Source of the DNA: Gnetum montanum
Taxonomy: Eukaryota; Streptophyta; Gnetopsida; Gnetales; Gnetaceae
DNA: 64,000 nucleotides
Direction: 5' to 3'
NCBI GenBank assembly: GCA_015680685.1
Contig: MNCI01002043.1
Span: forward strand, 58,740-122,739
In this document: piece by piece, positions 1 through 11,024 of the stretch
How the letters are laid out: each line of letters begins with the position of its first letter
Numbering within the stretch: position 1 is the stretch's first letter
The notes under the pieces: model-generated
The model's input: only the letters and a program-made list of their open reading frames with translations
Databases searched by the model: none
Told to the model about the DNA's origin: nothing
Position numbers and translations under genes: made by a program

Positions 1-1486
1 AAAGATAAGAAAAAGCAGAGAGATTCAGGCCCTGCACATGACAAGGGTAAGGGGAAAATAACTATCTCCGATGAGGTTGTGGATTCAGACACAGACAATG
101 ACAGTGGATGTGAGATCTGCCAATATGACCATCCTAAGGGATGTTGTCCAATCATCTCACATCTACAAAAGTCTGGGGTGTATGCACTCAACCCAAGACT
201 TAACAGACAGTAGACACCCCGAAGATTACCTTATCCCCAAGGTAACCCAAGACAGTTCCACCAACCATTGACGTACTATCCAAGGACAACCCATCGGACA
301 ACATCAGCAGTGGTAATACCCACAATCATGGGGGATGCCACTGTTGAAACAACAATACCCTTACCGGCAGCCAGACCCATATGGATACTATGTGTAGCAG
401 CTGATTTCTCCAAGTGACTCCATGGGTCACACAACTTCCCAACATCACTACCAAGTTTGGGAGTACTTCAAAAGGACTCCTTCTCCTCCGAGAGACGCTC
501 CATACCCATACCATCCTCCTAATCCATTCGCTTCTCTTCCACCAGTAGTTCCCATACCTCCTACTCCAACAATGCAAGGGGAACTCCCCACTCAACCGTA
601 GTAATGCAACGCTACGAGAGCCGTAAACATTCAACCAGCTACTGGTTCTGACAACTGCAAAAAGAGAAGACCTTTCTTTAGAACCAAAAGCCCAGACAAG
701 CTCTCACAACAATAAGCGGTTGAGTCTGTGATCGCTCCTCTGACACATAAGGCTTCGGAGCACCCTTCAGTCCAACAACAGAGCTTAACACACACGGTTA
801 TGTTAACGCATACTGTAACCGACTGGATCAAGGTAGGCCATCTTCCCAGGAAACTATCTAACTCTAGAAGTCCCTTGATTTATCTCCAAGTCGCTAGGAA
901 CGAACCTCATAGGGCTCTTCTTGACTCAGGTTCCAGAGTCAACCTAATCTCACGAGAAATGTATCAAGCCTGGAACCTGCCCCAACTTAAGAAGAGCAAC
1001 ATTCAGCTAGATCTGGCTAACCAATCCATCACCATTCCCTTGAGATTGGTGGAGGACATCGTTACCATTGTGTGTGGTTGGTCATACCCAGCTAATTTCC
1101 TAGTGATTGAAGTCAACAACAACAAAGGGGACTTCCCAATTATAATGGAAAGAGCATGGCTAAGCACAATAGACGCATGCCTAGGAATTCGCAATCTTTC
1201 CTTGGAGATATCTAAGGTAAATATTTATGGAAAGATCAAGAAGAAGAAAGTTCCATGCATCACATACAGTGATTCATCGGGTGATGACATGGAGGAATGC
1301 ACAATGTCTCCTCCATGCAATAGGTGTGCCTTAGAAAGATGCCTGTATGTAGCAACCACACAACAAGTGGACACCCCATGGTTAACAGCTAGTCGAAAGA
1401 GCAAACCAACCTGCATGGAACGAACTAGCAGAACAACTCATGCCAACAATGAGGGCATAGATACATTGGAATATGAGCGTCGCTGA
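1..1486 (+). pseudogene. RE1 gag C-terminus and aspartic protease, decayed
   Basis: Internal coding part of the Ty3/gypsy element that ends with the LTR at 3586-4395; its 5' half lies outside the window. From base 1 the frame reads a lysine-rich linker, an acidic stretch, then a compact zinc-knuckle-like motif at about 106-145 (C-x2-C-x3-H-x3-C, core CEICQYDHPKGC). A proline/glutamine-rich region follows with an in-frame stop near 210 and at least one frameshift. The last third, 728-1486, is open and contains a retropepsin: LLDSGSRVNLIS carries the catalytic DSG, followed by a fold compatible with the family (IPLRLVEDIVTIVCGWSYPANF, split by me as a partial motif only). A Cys-containing linker follows the protease. 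Reverse transcriptase is absent: the frame ends at 1486 and goes directly into non-coding spacer, so this copy could not replicate alone. Confidence 0.85.
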
Positions 1487-1584
1487 CTTCCACCCCTTAA
1501 TCTAAGAACATCAATGGGGAGAAGTTGGGCACTTCTAAGAAATTCAAACAAGCGTTCATTATTTCAGATCTCTTCCTTTCCATT

Positions 1585-1598
1585 CAGTCATGGGGGAG
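1585..1598 (+). promoter_or_regulatory. Polypurine-tract-like box at end of coding part, RE1
   Basis: The box AGTCATGGGGGAG resembles the polypurine tract found immediately before the 3' LTRs of this family (AGTCATGGGGGTA|TG). It lies about 100 bases after the gag-protease frame. Equivalent boxes occur after the coding part of RE2, RE3, RE5 and RE7. A role as a second plus-strand primer is inference. Confidence 0.45.
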
Positions 1599-1642
1599 AT
1601 GGCCACCTATGCTAATCATTTGGGGCCCTCAGCTCTTTGTTA

Positions 1643-1781
1643 TTTTTGTTTTACAAATTTTTGTTTTACATATTTTTGTTTTACATGTTTTTGTCTTACA
1701 TATTTTTGTTTTACATGTTTTTGTCTTACACATTTTTGTTTTACACGTTTTTGTTGTACACATTTTTGTTTTACAAATTTC
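1643..1781 (+). repeat. 15-bp minisatellite, about nine units
   Basis: Direct tandem repeat with a 15-base unit close to TTTTGTTTTACATAT, about nine imperfect copies. It is pyrimidine-rich on the plus strand and translates as repeated FVLHI in one frame, but has no start context of its own. It sits where sister elements carry an unrepeated T-rich tract just after their G-rich box, so it looks like a local expansion of that tract. Confidence 0.85.
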
Positions 1782-3226
1782 TTTAACTTTTCTTGTTTTT
1801 TTTTTACAACATCGTTTATACCTTTTTCATTTTTTTTGTGTGCATGCGTGTGTTATCCTTCCTGTCAAGTTTGTCATTTAATAAGTGTTCTTCATGATGG
1901 TATGAATTGTTTTCATATTGATTGCTAATGTTTGGTTTTTACCTTTAAGCTATGATGTTGATACTAAGGTATGTTTCTTTTGATATGGCAGGCAATGAGT
2001 CCACTTCATCCATACATCCACCAATTTTCACGGTCTCTCTCGGCTTGGAAATGTATAGTCCCCTTTCTAAATAAGAACTATAACGAATCGATGACTAGGC
2101 ATTTCCCAAACTAAGGAAGGACTCAAGGATTGAAAAGGGTGTGACTTCAAGGGAACTTGATGCATTTGTGTTGGCCATTTTCTTGGGTGCTTAGATGTTT
2201 TCTTCTTGAGTTTTCTTACCAATTCAACATTACCCAATTACCAAGAAGCTGAGCAAATAAAAATAAAAAAGTCTTTGCATAATGTGGTTCTCACACATAA
2301 ACACATAAAACAAAAAAAAACTATGAGAATTCAAAGCACACCCCTTAGACGAAATAACCATTTGGGTTACAAGCATTGGTTATGGAACTAAACTAAAAAT
2401 GTTCCCTCTAACTAAGGCCCTCCTCGCTTCCCATTCTCTTCTCCTTCGTTTCGTCGAAATGGTGGTGGCTCTTTAGGAAGGCATTCTTGTTACTTCAAGA
2501 GGATGGATTGGCCGAATGCATTAATGCGAAGTCACTGGATGTGGTTTGTTTGAGGCCGGACTTGGAATGGGATTTGCTAAGTCACATTAATCATGAAATA
2601 CACAAGGGGATGTACACCACCTTGTTCTTGAGATTCCATTCCATTCTCTCCTCTCCATCCTTCTCACCATTGTTCACCTCATTGTTGGTTGTATCATTAG
2701 TGTATATTTTGGTTGATGCATTATTTTCTTTTTGGTAAATTCTTATGGTTAAGACTTTAACTCTTGTTCCAAATGACATTCCCAGAGCCTACGGACTCTT
2801 CAAATGTGGGTTTGTTAGGGCATTAAGGGCATGAGCCTGCTTTGGGGAGGACCCACTGACATTCCTCTTTATTGCACCCGTTAAATTCTTTACCCTAACA
2901 TTTTTGCAATCTATTTTATTTTGTTCATTTCCATATTGACATCCATTTCATTGACGTTATAGTTGTCTCTTTTTCTTCATCTTTCTTATTCCTTTTCTTT
3001 CTCCATTTTATTGCTACCGAAGGTTCGCTATTAGTGATGGGGGTACATGGCCCAATTTTTTTCATTTTCTCCTAACCCCTACACCTTCGGTAGTTACCAC
3101 TATGATATCTCCATATCCGTATCAGCCATACCACAACTCAGCCAATGGACCTTTCACCGAAGCAAGGTATCAACAACATTGAAATTCATTTACCCTTGCT
3201 AATATAAGACTATGTTGTGTGTGCAG
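1782..3226 (+). other. RE1 non-coding spacer
   Basis: No supported coding region. It contains scraps of the family spacer: a block near 2120-2150 (GTGTGACTTCAAGGG) that matches GTGACATCAAGGGG in RE3 and RE7, the stem-loop block at 2787-2874, and a second G-rich box at 3031-3046. The dyad and TATA promoter-like segment seen in RE5 and RE7 is not evident here. Confidence 0.6.
2787..2874 (+). ncRNA. Conserved spacer stem-loop, RE1 copy
   Basis: Copy of a block found in six elements of the window. The 5' arm GGGTTTGTTAG faces CTGACATTCC, about 8 of 10 positions pairable including a G-T wobble. The loop carries GGC...GCC and the invariant core CTTTGGGGAGGACCCACT. This is the weakest-paired of the six copies. 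It is treated as a candidate RNA structure because the arms covary between copies. Confidence 0.5.
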
Positions 3227-3448
3227 ATGGCAACCATACAACAACGGATTGGATCTAGCATGAACACTTGGAATGAAGCAGTGCTAAAGCAGCTATGCAA
3301 GGAGCAAGATAGATGGCGCGCTTACAGATGGAAAAAAAAGGTGCAATCTTGGTGTTGGCAACAACAGCACTTCTTTCTCTCTCTCTTTCTCAGCTGCCAA
3401 ATAAGGCCTAATGCCAATGTAATAAGGTGTTCACTCTTGTTGTCGTGA
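3227..3448 (+). pseudogene. RE1 aORF position, short remnant ORF
   Basis: A 74-codon frame starting at the ATG directly after GTGTGCAG, the same acceptor-plus-ATG arrangement that opens the long aORF in sister elements. After the start the sequence does not resemble the aORF N-terminus convincingly: it reads a short Trp- and basic-rich peptide that ends in the spacer. It is called a remnant by position only. A further G-rich tract and the 3' LTR follow within about 130 bases. Confidence 0.4.
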
Positions 3449-3572
3449 ACACCAGTTTTATCTTGTCTTGTAATGATGATCCGTTCACATGTCATTCCAT
3501 TAGTTCCATTTGAGTCAATAATCCCATACCGTCCCAATAGTTTGTAAGGAACTCAAGGATGAGTTTTTATTT

Positions 3573-3585
3573 AGTCATGGGGGTA
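3573..3585 (+). promoter_or_regulatory. Polypurine tract, RE1
   Basis: AGTCATGGGGGTA ends exactly at the TG that opens the 3' LTR at 3586, as expected for the plus-strand primer of an LTR retrotransposon. The upstream context CTCAAGGATGAG is shared with the 3' ends of RE4 and RE7. Confidence 0.8.
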
Positions 3586-4395
3586 TGATGGGACACAATA
3601 TCGCATGGGCTGATATTGCGTCATCCCCCGCGATATCACATACGCGATATCGTTGTGCGCCACCAAGTCTATAAATAAGAGGCAACTCTCCCTTTGTTTC
3701 TCATCTAGATCTAAACCCTTAACAAAACTCTGGCAGTTTTACCTCTCCAGAGATAGTATATTTTCCATGTGCCCGTAGTAGGAGCTCCAAAGTGAACGAA
3801 TCTTTATTCAAGCAAATATTGTACCTGAACACATGTTTGTGTACGAAAATGAAGATGAACTTCTTGGATAAACCTTGTAGTGCATGGAATAGGCTAATTA
3901 GGACTTTATTTATTATTATTTACTATTTATCATTTAATGCTTTATTAGTTATTAAATCTTTCTCAACCCTTCTCTCCTAGTTAAGTGCCTCAGTACGACC
4001 ACTTCAAGCACGTGCATTACACTTGGTGATCCCAGCAACGATTAGCATTTGGTAACCAAGGTTGCATTGGTTCAGGGTGTGAACGGTAAGTGGGAACGAA
4101 TGCTGATGCTAGGTTAATTCAGACTTAGTGAGTTAGTTAAAGTTAGTAATTAGTCTCTTCAACCCTTCATCTTATCAGCATAGGAGATAAAACAGAAAAG
4201 CTATAAAAATCACATACCTAAGACTTACTTAACCATACACCGTAAAAACTACAAGTAAGTCTGGGAAGATAATGAATAATTAACCTTAAGTGTTCCATAA
4301 GGCGTGTAGGCACTTAGTCTGCAGAGTTCAACCAGATCGCGCGTATTACGCTCGTATTCGTATGGTTGAGTGTAGGGGTACCTCGCCACTCATCA
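3586..4395 (+). repeat. RE1 3' LTR (GATATC-array type)
   Basis: 810-bp LTR opening TGATGGGACAC and closing CCACTCATCA. The short U3 holds several GATATC-centred dyads (GCGATATCAC, ACGCGATATCG) just before a TATA box at 3669-3677 (CTATAAATA). The last part (GTATGGTTGAGTGTAGGGGTACC) is shared with all sister LTRs. It is the same subtype as the solo LTR at 16964-17902 and the RE4 LTR at 37068-37839. The flank is ACATT at 4396-4400; the partner target-site copy lies outside the window. It is inserted in the U3 of the RE2 3' LTR. Confidence 0.85.
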
Positions 4396-4683
4396 ACATT
4401 GCATCAATGGTATTACATTAACTCACTTGGTTGTGTTGCTGCAATGAAGTTATAGTAGATATTATATCACATTTATGATATAGAAAATACGATGCAACAT
4501 TTATGATGTAGTAACCAATTAAGACTCATCAACAGAGATGCTACAACACAGATGCAATGTATCATCTACAATGTAGCATCTACGATATAGCATCTATGAT
4601 AGCTTAGCTGATTGATATACTTGACAAAATGATTCTTTATCATATCCTCACAACTCAACTACCTAACATGCCAAATTTGATCA
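4396..4683 (-). repeat. RE2 3' LTR, U3 fragment
   Basis: Minus-strand LTR beginning (sense) TGATCAAATTTGGCATG at 4683 and matching the RE2 5' LTR at about 20540-20828, including repeated ATGTAGCATCTAC/GATGCTAC motifs. It stops abruptly at 4395, where the plus-strand RE1 LTR begins. RE1 therefore inserted into this LTR after RE2 was already in place. Confidence 0.75.
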
Positions 4684-4695
4684 TAACCCCACGAC
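4684..4695 (-). promoter_or_regulatory. Polypurine tract, RE2
   Basis: On the minus strand GTCGTGGGGTTA runs up to the TG of the RE2 3' LTR. It is one G shorter than in sister elements. Confidence 0.7.
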
Positions 4696-5161
4696 TGAAT
4701 AAAAACTTATCCTCAAGTTATATATAAATGCAAAGTTTCATTACAAAAATTAGAGGGTGACTAAGACTATATTGACAACCATTACAAAACTTGAGTGCTA
4801 CATTATAAAATTTTATTTAAGTGAATGTATAACAAAATGACAAAAATACTAGACATATGTCAAAGTTTTCAAAATTGCAAAAGTCTTCAAAAAATCTATC
4901 GATGATGAATCTTCACAATGTTGCTAACAATGATAGTTTTTTTAACCTTCGTTGTTATGTTGGCACTTCTCTTTTATGCAGAACATTTTTAAAGGATGAA
5001 TTAAAATTTCTTCTCATTGTTCCATGGGTCCAGCAAACATGTGATGTTTGAGATTTAATCCTTATATGTGCTACTATTTATCCATGGGCATATCCTCCTC
5101 TTAACCTCTTTTCCTTACCTTGCAAAAGACCTTCAACCTTAGGTATTCCTTTTAGCATCAT
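4696..5161 (-). pseudogene. RE2 aORF remnant
   Basis: On the minus strand GGTGATTGTAG abuts ATGATGCTAAAAGG at 5161, the same acceptor-plus-ATG arrangement and partly the same start as GATTGCAG|ATGGCTCCAAAA of RE7. The frame stops after fewer than 30 codons, and only about 450 bases separate it from the polypurine tract. The roughly 2.7 kb body of the aORF is missing, so this copy lost the accessory gene by deletion. Confidence 0.5.
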
Positions 5162-7080
5162 CTACAATCACCAAAGGATTAATGTTAGTTTTGGTAATTT
5201 TTTCTTAATGATTACCCATCTCTGAGTCCTTAGTTAGCTTTAACATTTAGGCTCAAGGTGACTCTGTAATAATGTTCCCAAGGCTATGAGGTAGCTAAAT
5301 CATCAAGTTGTTTAAGTTATTTTGATTATTTTTATGATTAGTTATCCTAACTTTTTGAAAAATGGGGCTATTATAAAAATTTCAAGAAATATTTCAAAAC
5401 AAAAATCACATCCTTTCCTCCAACAATAAATGAGATCAACTCCAGATGCTCACAAATTTTTGAACATGAAAACCGTAGGTCTATTTCACATGATGACCAA
5501 GATATATTAAATTTGGTTAATAGTTCAATAAAAAAATATTCAAATTGATTCAAATCGATGAAAAGTAGTCTTGAAATAATGCATAAAATTAAAGAAGTTT
5601 CCATGATGTCTTTTAGAATGTGATGTTTTGGTTCAGAGCCATGATCAGTGAAAGTCATGCAAGTGGATCCTCCCCAAAGCAATCTCTTGCCATAATACCC
5701 TAGCATAACCACTTCTATAGCTGTCTATGGGCACCATAGAAGTTAAATGTAGATCATTCCTTTGTTCCAAACAACACATAACTACCTTGGTTAGGATCTT
5801 GCACTATCCTATACAAAACCATTAGGCTCATAATTGCATGCAACATTGAGGTGAATAATGAAATGAGAAGGGATTGCAGAGATTTGGACATGAGGTACCT
5901 AACCATGTTCTCAATAGGTTCTTATATAAATTTTGATTAAGATGACAATCATAGCTATTCATATAAGTTTTAAACCAAGTCCATACCATTAATAGTGGCC
6001 TCGAATTGATGTTCCCCTTCTTACCTACCATCATGAGTCTACACCAATCATAGAGAATGAGCATCACTCCAAAAAGAGAGGAAAAGAGAAGAAGGAAATA
6101 GTTTTAGAGATTACGGCCTTAGTTATAGGGGTGCCCTCAGGCATAGGTAACATATCTTTCCAACTCCATAACTAGTACTTGTATCTAAAGAGTTCTTCAA
6201 AGAGGTGTGCTTTGAATTCCTATTTTTTATTCTTGGAACCAAACCTTAAAAGGACATAATTCCTTTATGGTCAATAGTATGAGTGATGATATGTTCCATG
6301 AGGAGTCATAGGTCTCAAGACAAAAGTTAAGAAGAGAATCCATCAAATCCCCTTGAGCTGACATCTTTTTTTATTGCCACTTGGTATTGCCCCCTTTCTT
6401 CAAGGCACAATGATCGATAGTTAATTTTAGTTTCATGTGAGAAGAACTATACTAATTTCATCATAAAGACTCCTTATTTATAGAACTAGAGGAATGGATG
6501 ATGTGATCTCATTACTTTATACAGTTATTTACCCAATCATCTTAATAGCATAGGACAAATACCCAACACATGGTGTTGACTTCTGCATCATCACTAGTAA
6601 TATTATTGACAAAAAAACATAGTAAACATTCATAAAAACATAAAGAAAATGACTTAACAAAAAAGAAAATTATAAAGAAAAAAAAAAGAATAAATGGAAA
6701 ATATATTAAGAATTACAAAAATTTGAAGAAAAAGGAAAATGATAAAAAATTATAATACAAAAAGTGAAAATGCACTTATTAGTTCTTAATTCAAGATGGG
6801 ACATCTCCTCCATGACTAAAATTATGGGCAAGGATTCAGAAAATGGATTGTACATTTCCTTGGTTATACAGCATAAGTTTTCCATTTATCATCTTTAGTG
6901 ATTTAAGTTTTCTATTGTTAGTGCATTTAACATTGATGATAATGAGGTTTCAATCATTTGGAGACATATATTCAGCTAGACTAGAAGGTGTTTTCTTTTT
7001 ATAGGGTCCAAATATGTTTTCTTTTTGATTTTCTATCTCCTTGCTTAATATTTTTTTGTGCATAGTTAAAGTGTAAGATG
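5162..7080 (-). other. RE2 non-coding spacer
   Basis: Spacer of RE2 read on the minus strand. It holds the stem-loop at 5654-5710, the 'ACATRTTACCYATGCYTRAGGG' type block at about 6128-6165, and at about 6805-6825 a G-rich box (sense TTTTAGTCATGGAGGAGATG) equivalent to the one after the RE1 coding part. An A-rich stretch covers 6600-6760. No coding region can be supported; the small frames seen here have no family resemblance. Confidence 0.55.
5654..5710 (-). ncRNA. Conserved spacer stem-loop, RE2 copy
   Basis: Sense 5' arm GGTTATGCTAG and 3' arm CTTGCATGAC pair at 9 of 10 positions with one T-T mismatch and one wobble. The loop has an internal GCAA/TTGC hairpin and the invariant core GCTTTGGGGAGGATCCACTTG split here as a motif. 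The arm sequence differs from those of RE3, RE5 and RE8, but the pairing is kept. Confidence 0.55.
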
Positions 7081-9480
7081 TCCTTCTCTAAGTTCTCTAT
7101 TTGGTTCATTTTCTTAAGACAATAATTAGTAAGTAGGTTGGATGTTTCCACGCATCCTTTGAATGGTTTTGTATTCTCATTTTCTAGCCACTAGGTATCC
7201 TTTGGTTTAGTGGCTATTTTGTAGACATAGTTTTGCACACACACTTGTTCCTCAATTTTGTTATGGGTTGGTATAGGGATCGTGTTAATACTTTGATCTT
7301 TTGGCCCATAACCACACCCTTTATCATTATTAGTAATGCATGAAATTTTGTATCTTTTCATAGTGATAGGTTCACATTTTATGTTTTGTGTTGGAGTTAT
7401 AATGATTGTTGGCTCTTGCATAGGATTAGGAGACATTGTTTTTGTGAGGAAGGGGTTTGCACCAAATTGTCTTTGTGCTAGTTCTAATGAGTTAGTAGGC
7501 CTACTAGTTTTATTTACATGTGTAAAAACTATTCTAAAGAAAGGATGTTTTTGAAAATTTTACTAAGGGCTACTAGCAATATCATTCCCTTATATGCTCA
7601 TAGCACAAGTTGGTGATGACATATGTTGAAGGGGAGTACGAGAGTATTGAGAATGTGATAGATGATGAGAGGCATGGGATGGTGATCCCACAGGAGATGT
7701 TGTGGGTTCATGGTATTCAAGAGAGTAGTAGTAATGAGTTGAGACATGGGACGTAGAACCATTAGGAGAAATAGGTTGTTAATCATAATATCCATAAGGA
7801 TCTAGCTAGCTATAAGGGTATTTCTGGTTTATTGATGGCATCCTCCACGACTGTGGGTTTTGCCACTATGGTTGATAGTAGTCTTGAAGTTGATAAGAAG
7901 TCCCACTAGGATAGTACTATTGGTTATAGGACTATTCATAATTACCTTGTGGGTAAGGTAATCTCATAGGCATTTGCTTTTCTATAAACTTGGGATTTAA
8001 ATAAAAAATCTCCAGACTCTTATAGGTGTAACATAATTGGACAACAGTCCTTTGGATGTTCATATTGATAAATGTTACATCCATCCTCCTTCTCTGTATC
8101 TAAGTCTGCAACCTTTTCTATTATAGCTATTTTTCCTTTTTGCCAATAAGTGTCCTTGCCTATTTCCTTGTTCTTTTTTCTCTTCTTGGTTTGATCACTT
8201 AATCCTATTTGCTTTACCTTCTTCTCTATAATTTTCATGTTGGTTGTAACTTTTTCATTCATCAACTCTCATATCTTATCTAACCTTGCTTTAATCTCAA
8301 TGATTCACTTTTATGTTAACAAGGTTTTGAGTGAAATCAACATGTTGAAAGTTACCTTTTTTTCTTGATCATAAGTATGGATCTCCTTCTTATGAAGAGT
8401 TAGGTCCCAATCATATTCCTCTACACTCTCACTTTTACACAACTCCCCTTCTTCTTTTTTAACTTGTTCAATTATCATTTTTATCTAATGGGCTCTCAAC
8501 TTTGATAATCTTCTTTGAACTTAGATCCCAAGGGTCTCCCTTATTTTGTTACAAAGCCCATCTATGATGTGACGAAGTTGCTCTTTTTGAGAAAGTCCAT
8601 GGCATGAGTATCTATGAAATAGAGAATAGTATCTTTCCAACACTTCATCTAGGGATTCATGGTTACCTTACTTCTATCCATGGATTTGTTTTCTTTAATT
8701 AAATACTTTTGAATAGGTTTTGTATTTCTCATTAGAGAGCTTAACCATTATGAACCACCCATGGATTGAATCTAGTTCTAATGATCTATATGAATTTTTA
8801 GCTGCTTCTATTAATATTCCAAGGGCTAAAGCTTTCGCCACTTACTTTTGATATTTTGCAAGGTGTAGGCATCATGGAAGACTTGTAACTGATGCTATGG
8901 ATCAAAATTATAGCCTTCCTCAAATTTAGAAATGTTATTCATATCAATCATTTTGATGCAGTTTTCCCTTTAATTCCTATGGTGTATTTTAACTACTTCC
9001 ATGATCTATATTATGCTTCTAGTACCTAATAAAGGTTCTTCATCATCAGACATGTCATGGTGATAATCTTTGTTTCTATTTGTCTAATTATGATCCCATC
9101 TATGCTCCATTTGATATCTTGTATCTTTTCTTTGATTTCCATGTCTAGCTTCATCTCAACCCCTTAATGTATCTCTATTTCCATACCTACATTCATCTTC
9201 GTTAGAACTAGATGTTAAAGATGAAGAGGAAGATGATGAACTAGGAGAATCGCCATGGCTCTTATATCTCCCCATATGATCCCTTGATTCATCTCTTCTA
9301 GGTTTGAAGGAGGTTCTAGGCCTTGAGACCCTCCTTATTCTAGGACTTGTTTCATCCCCTCTAGGATTTTTTACAACAGTTGAATGTAGTCTTTGAATAT
9401 AGTAAGGATCGAAATAAGCATATGAGACCTTACTTGTAGTAATTCATTCCGATTCTTTTTAATATAAATCCTATCATTTT
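7081..9480 (-). pseudogene. RE2 gag, decayed
   Basis: Minus-strand gag of RE2. From the 5' side (high coordinates) it reads an Arg/Ser-rich N-terminus around 9150-9400, a core around 8780-8960 recognisable by FEEGYN and FHDAYTLQNIKSEW, a basic linker, and the knuckle-like region at 8020-8110 (CNIYQYEHPKDCCP, second Cys replaced by Tyr). A C-terminal segment at 7191-7436 matches the end of the RE3 gag (KDTQWL, NQVC-like). Many stops and frameshifts. Protease and RT are missing: gag is followed directly by the G-rich box and spacer. The 5' end is interrupted at 9480 by RE3. Confidence 0.7.
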
Positions 9481-10341
9481 TGATGAGTTGAGATTTAATG
9501 GGCCCCGACATCCGATACGCAATGTCGAGGCCAATAAGCGACATCGAATGCCCGACATCACCTCATCTAACTCTCGCCTATAAATATGGTGCTAGGGTGC
9601 TTAGATGAAAACAAGTAATTAACAAGTAGTAAGTAGTCAATAGTCAGTTTTCAAGTTAGTTTTCAGTTTCTTTTCTTTAAAGTCTATTATTTCCAGTGCA
9701 TGCCCGCAGTGTGATGTTTGTAATCGTACGACACCTTTGTTCGAGTGTGATGTACTTGGACATGTTACATGACTAGTAATAGAGATTGAGATTACTTCCA
9801 TCATTGCAGCATCCACTTAGATTATTGTTGCTTTAATTATTTAATGCTTTCTTTAGTTAAATATTTCCATTTATTGTTATTTACTATTCTTGTTATTAAC
9901 AGAATGTGTATGCCTTAATCACAAGCATTTAAGTGTAAATACTTGGTAATCTAGAGGTGTATTGTTTGGCACAACTAGTGGCATATACTTGGCAATCCCA
10001 GAAGTAGCTTCATGAAGTCCAAGGCATGTACGAACAATTAAGTGTGGATACCCATTACCATAGGCTAGTTTAGATCTTATTTCTTATTATTCATTAGTTT
10101 AATTAATTTACCTATTTTCATCATCAAGAGTAGTGTAGAATTAGAAAACATCATATACCTCACTTTGGACTAAACCATACATGATAAAGCTTCCACTAGT
10201 CTAAGTGGGAAGATAGCGAACTGTGATCAAAGCATAGTGATCTAGATATCACAACTAGTCCCATCCATGAAATTTGACTGGATCATGTGTGAATGCTTGT
10301 GATTCATATGGTTGAGTGTAGGGGTACCTTGCTGCTCATCA
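9481..10341 (+). repeat. RE3 5' LTR
   Basis: 861-bp LTR opening TGATGAGTTGAG and closing GCTGCTCATCA. U3 carries an array of GACATC/GATGTC-like half-sites (CCGACATCCG, CAATGTCG, GCGACATCG, CCGACATCA) followed by a TATA box at about 9588-9597 (CTATAAATAT). Compared with its 3' partner it lacks one dyad unit but has about 35 bp more in the leader region near 9690-9725. Confidence 0.85.
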
Positions 10342-10342
10342 T

Positions 10343-10360
10343 TGGCGTCATTGTTGGGGA
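10343..10360 (+). promoter_or_regulatory. Primer binding site, RE3 (tRNA-Asp type)
   Basis: TGGCGTCATTGTTGGGGA, one base after the LTR end, is a decayed form of TGGCGCCGTTGCCGGGGA, which is intact in RE4. The differences are C-to-T or G-to-A transitions, as expected for methylated plant repeats. Complementarity to the tRNA-Asp 3' end is established for Athila-type elements. Confidence 0.75.
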
Positions 10361-10479
10361 TGGTGCTAGTTATCTAGATTAGTTACATCATACAAAATTG
10401 TTGTAAAAGTCTTAACAATATATCTTTCAAAACTATAAAATCACACACATCATCAGCTAAGAACAATGTCTCTCCAACA

Positions 10480-10835
10480 TGACAATGATGATGAACTATA
10501 TAGTGCACACATTCATTAGAGAACTAACGAGATATACGATCATGTCCACCCTGAGGCATTCAAGGCCTAAGACCTCATCGAAACCAAGAAATGATAAATC
10601 ATCATCATTGTATAGTGGAGGCCTCAAGGCATGTATACGATCATGTGCACACATTCATTAGAGATTTGTATAGTGGAGATATACCATTAATTAGAGAACA
10701 ATCATGACCACCCTGAGGACACTCAAAGACTACATTCACCTAAGGTAGACAATCTTAGGGGAGATGGCATGGGTCCTAGACTAGGGAAGGCCTTAAGGCC
10801 TAAGACCTCCTCAAAATCAAGAAACAATAAATCAA
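10480..10835 (+). repeat. Partly duplicated leader of RE3 gag
   Basis: Segments recur within this leader: GTGCACACATTCATTAGAGA near 10483 and 10649, and AAGGCCTAAGACCTC near 10562 and 10794. This suggests a rearranged tandem duplication of the Arg/Ser-rich gag N-terminal region. The stretch is not open in one frame. Confidence 0.5.
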
Positions 10836-11024
10836 GGGACCTCGAAGAACACCATAGAAGCCATAGAACACCATAGTTCTGATGAAGATGAACATAGGTA
10901 TAGAGATAGAGTTCCACTGAAGGGTTGGACTAAAAACTAGAATTGAGCCCACGGGAAAAGTCAAAGAAGTCACCATGAACATAGAAATTTCCCTCACAAT
11001 TCGTTTGATGATGATGAATTCCTG

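Noticed and set aside
3576-3610. GATATC-rich palindromic repeats as a CRISPR-like array
   Set aside because: They are short U3 dyads inside LTRs of a plant retrotransposon with no spacers of constant length.
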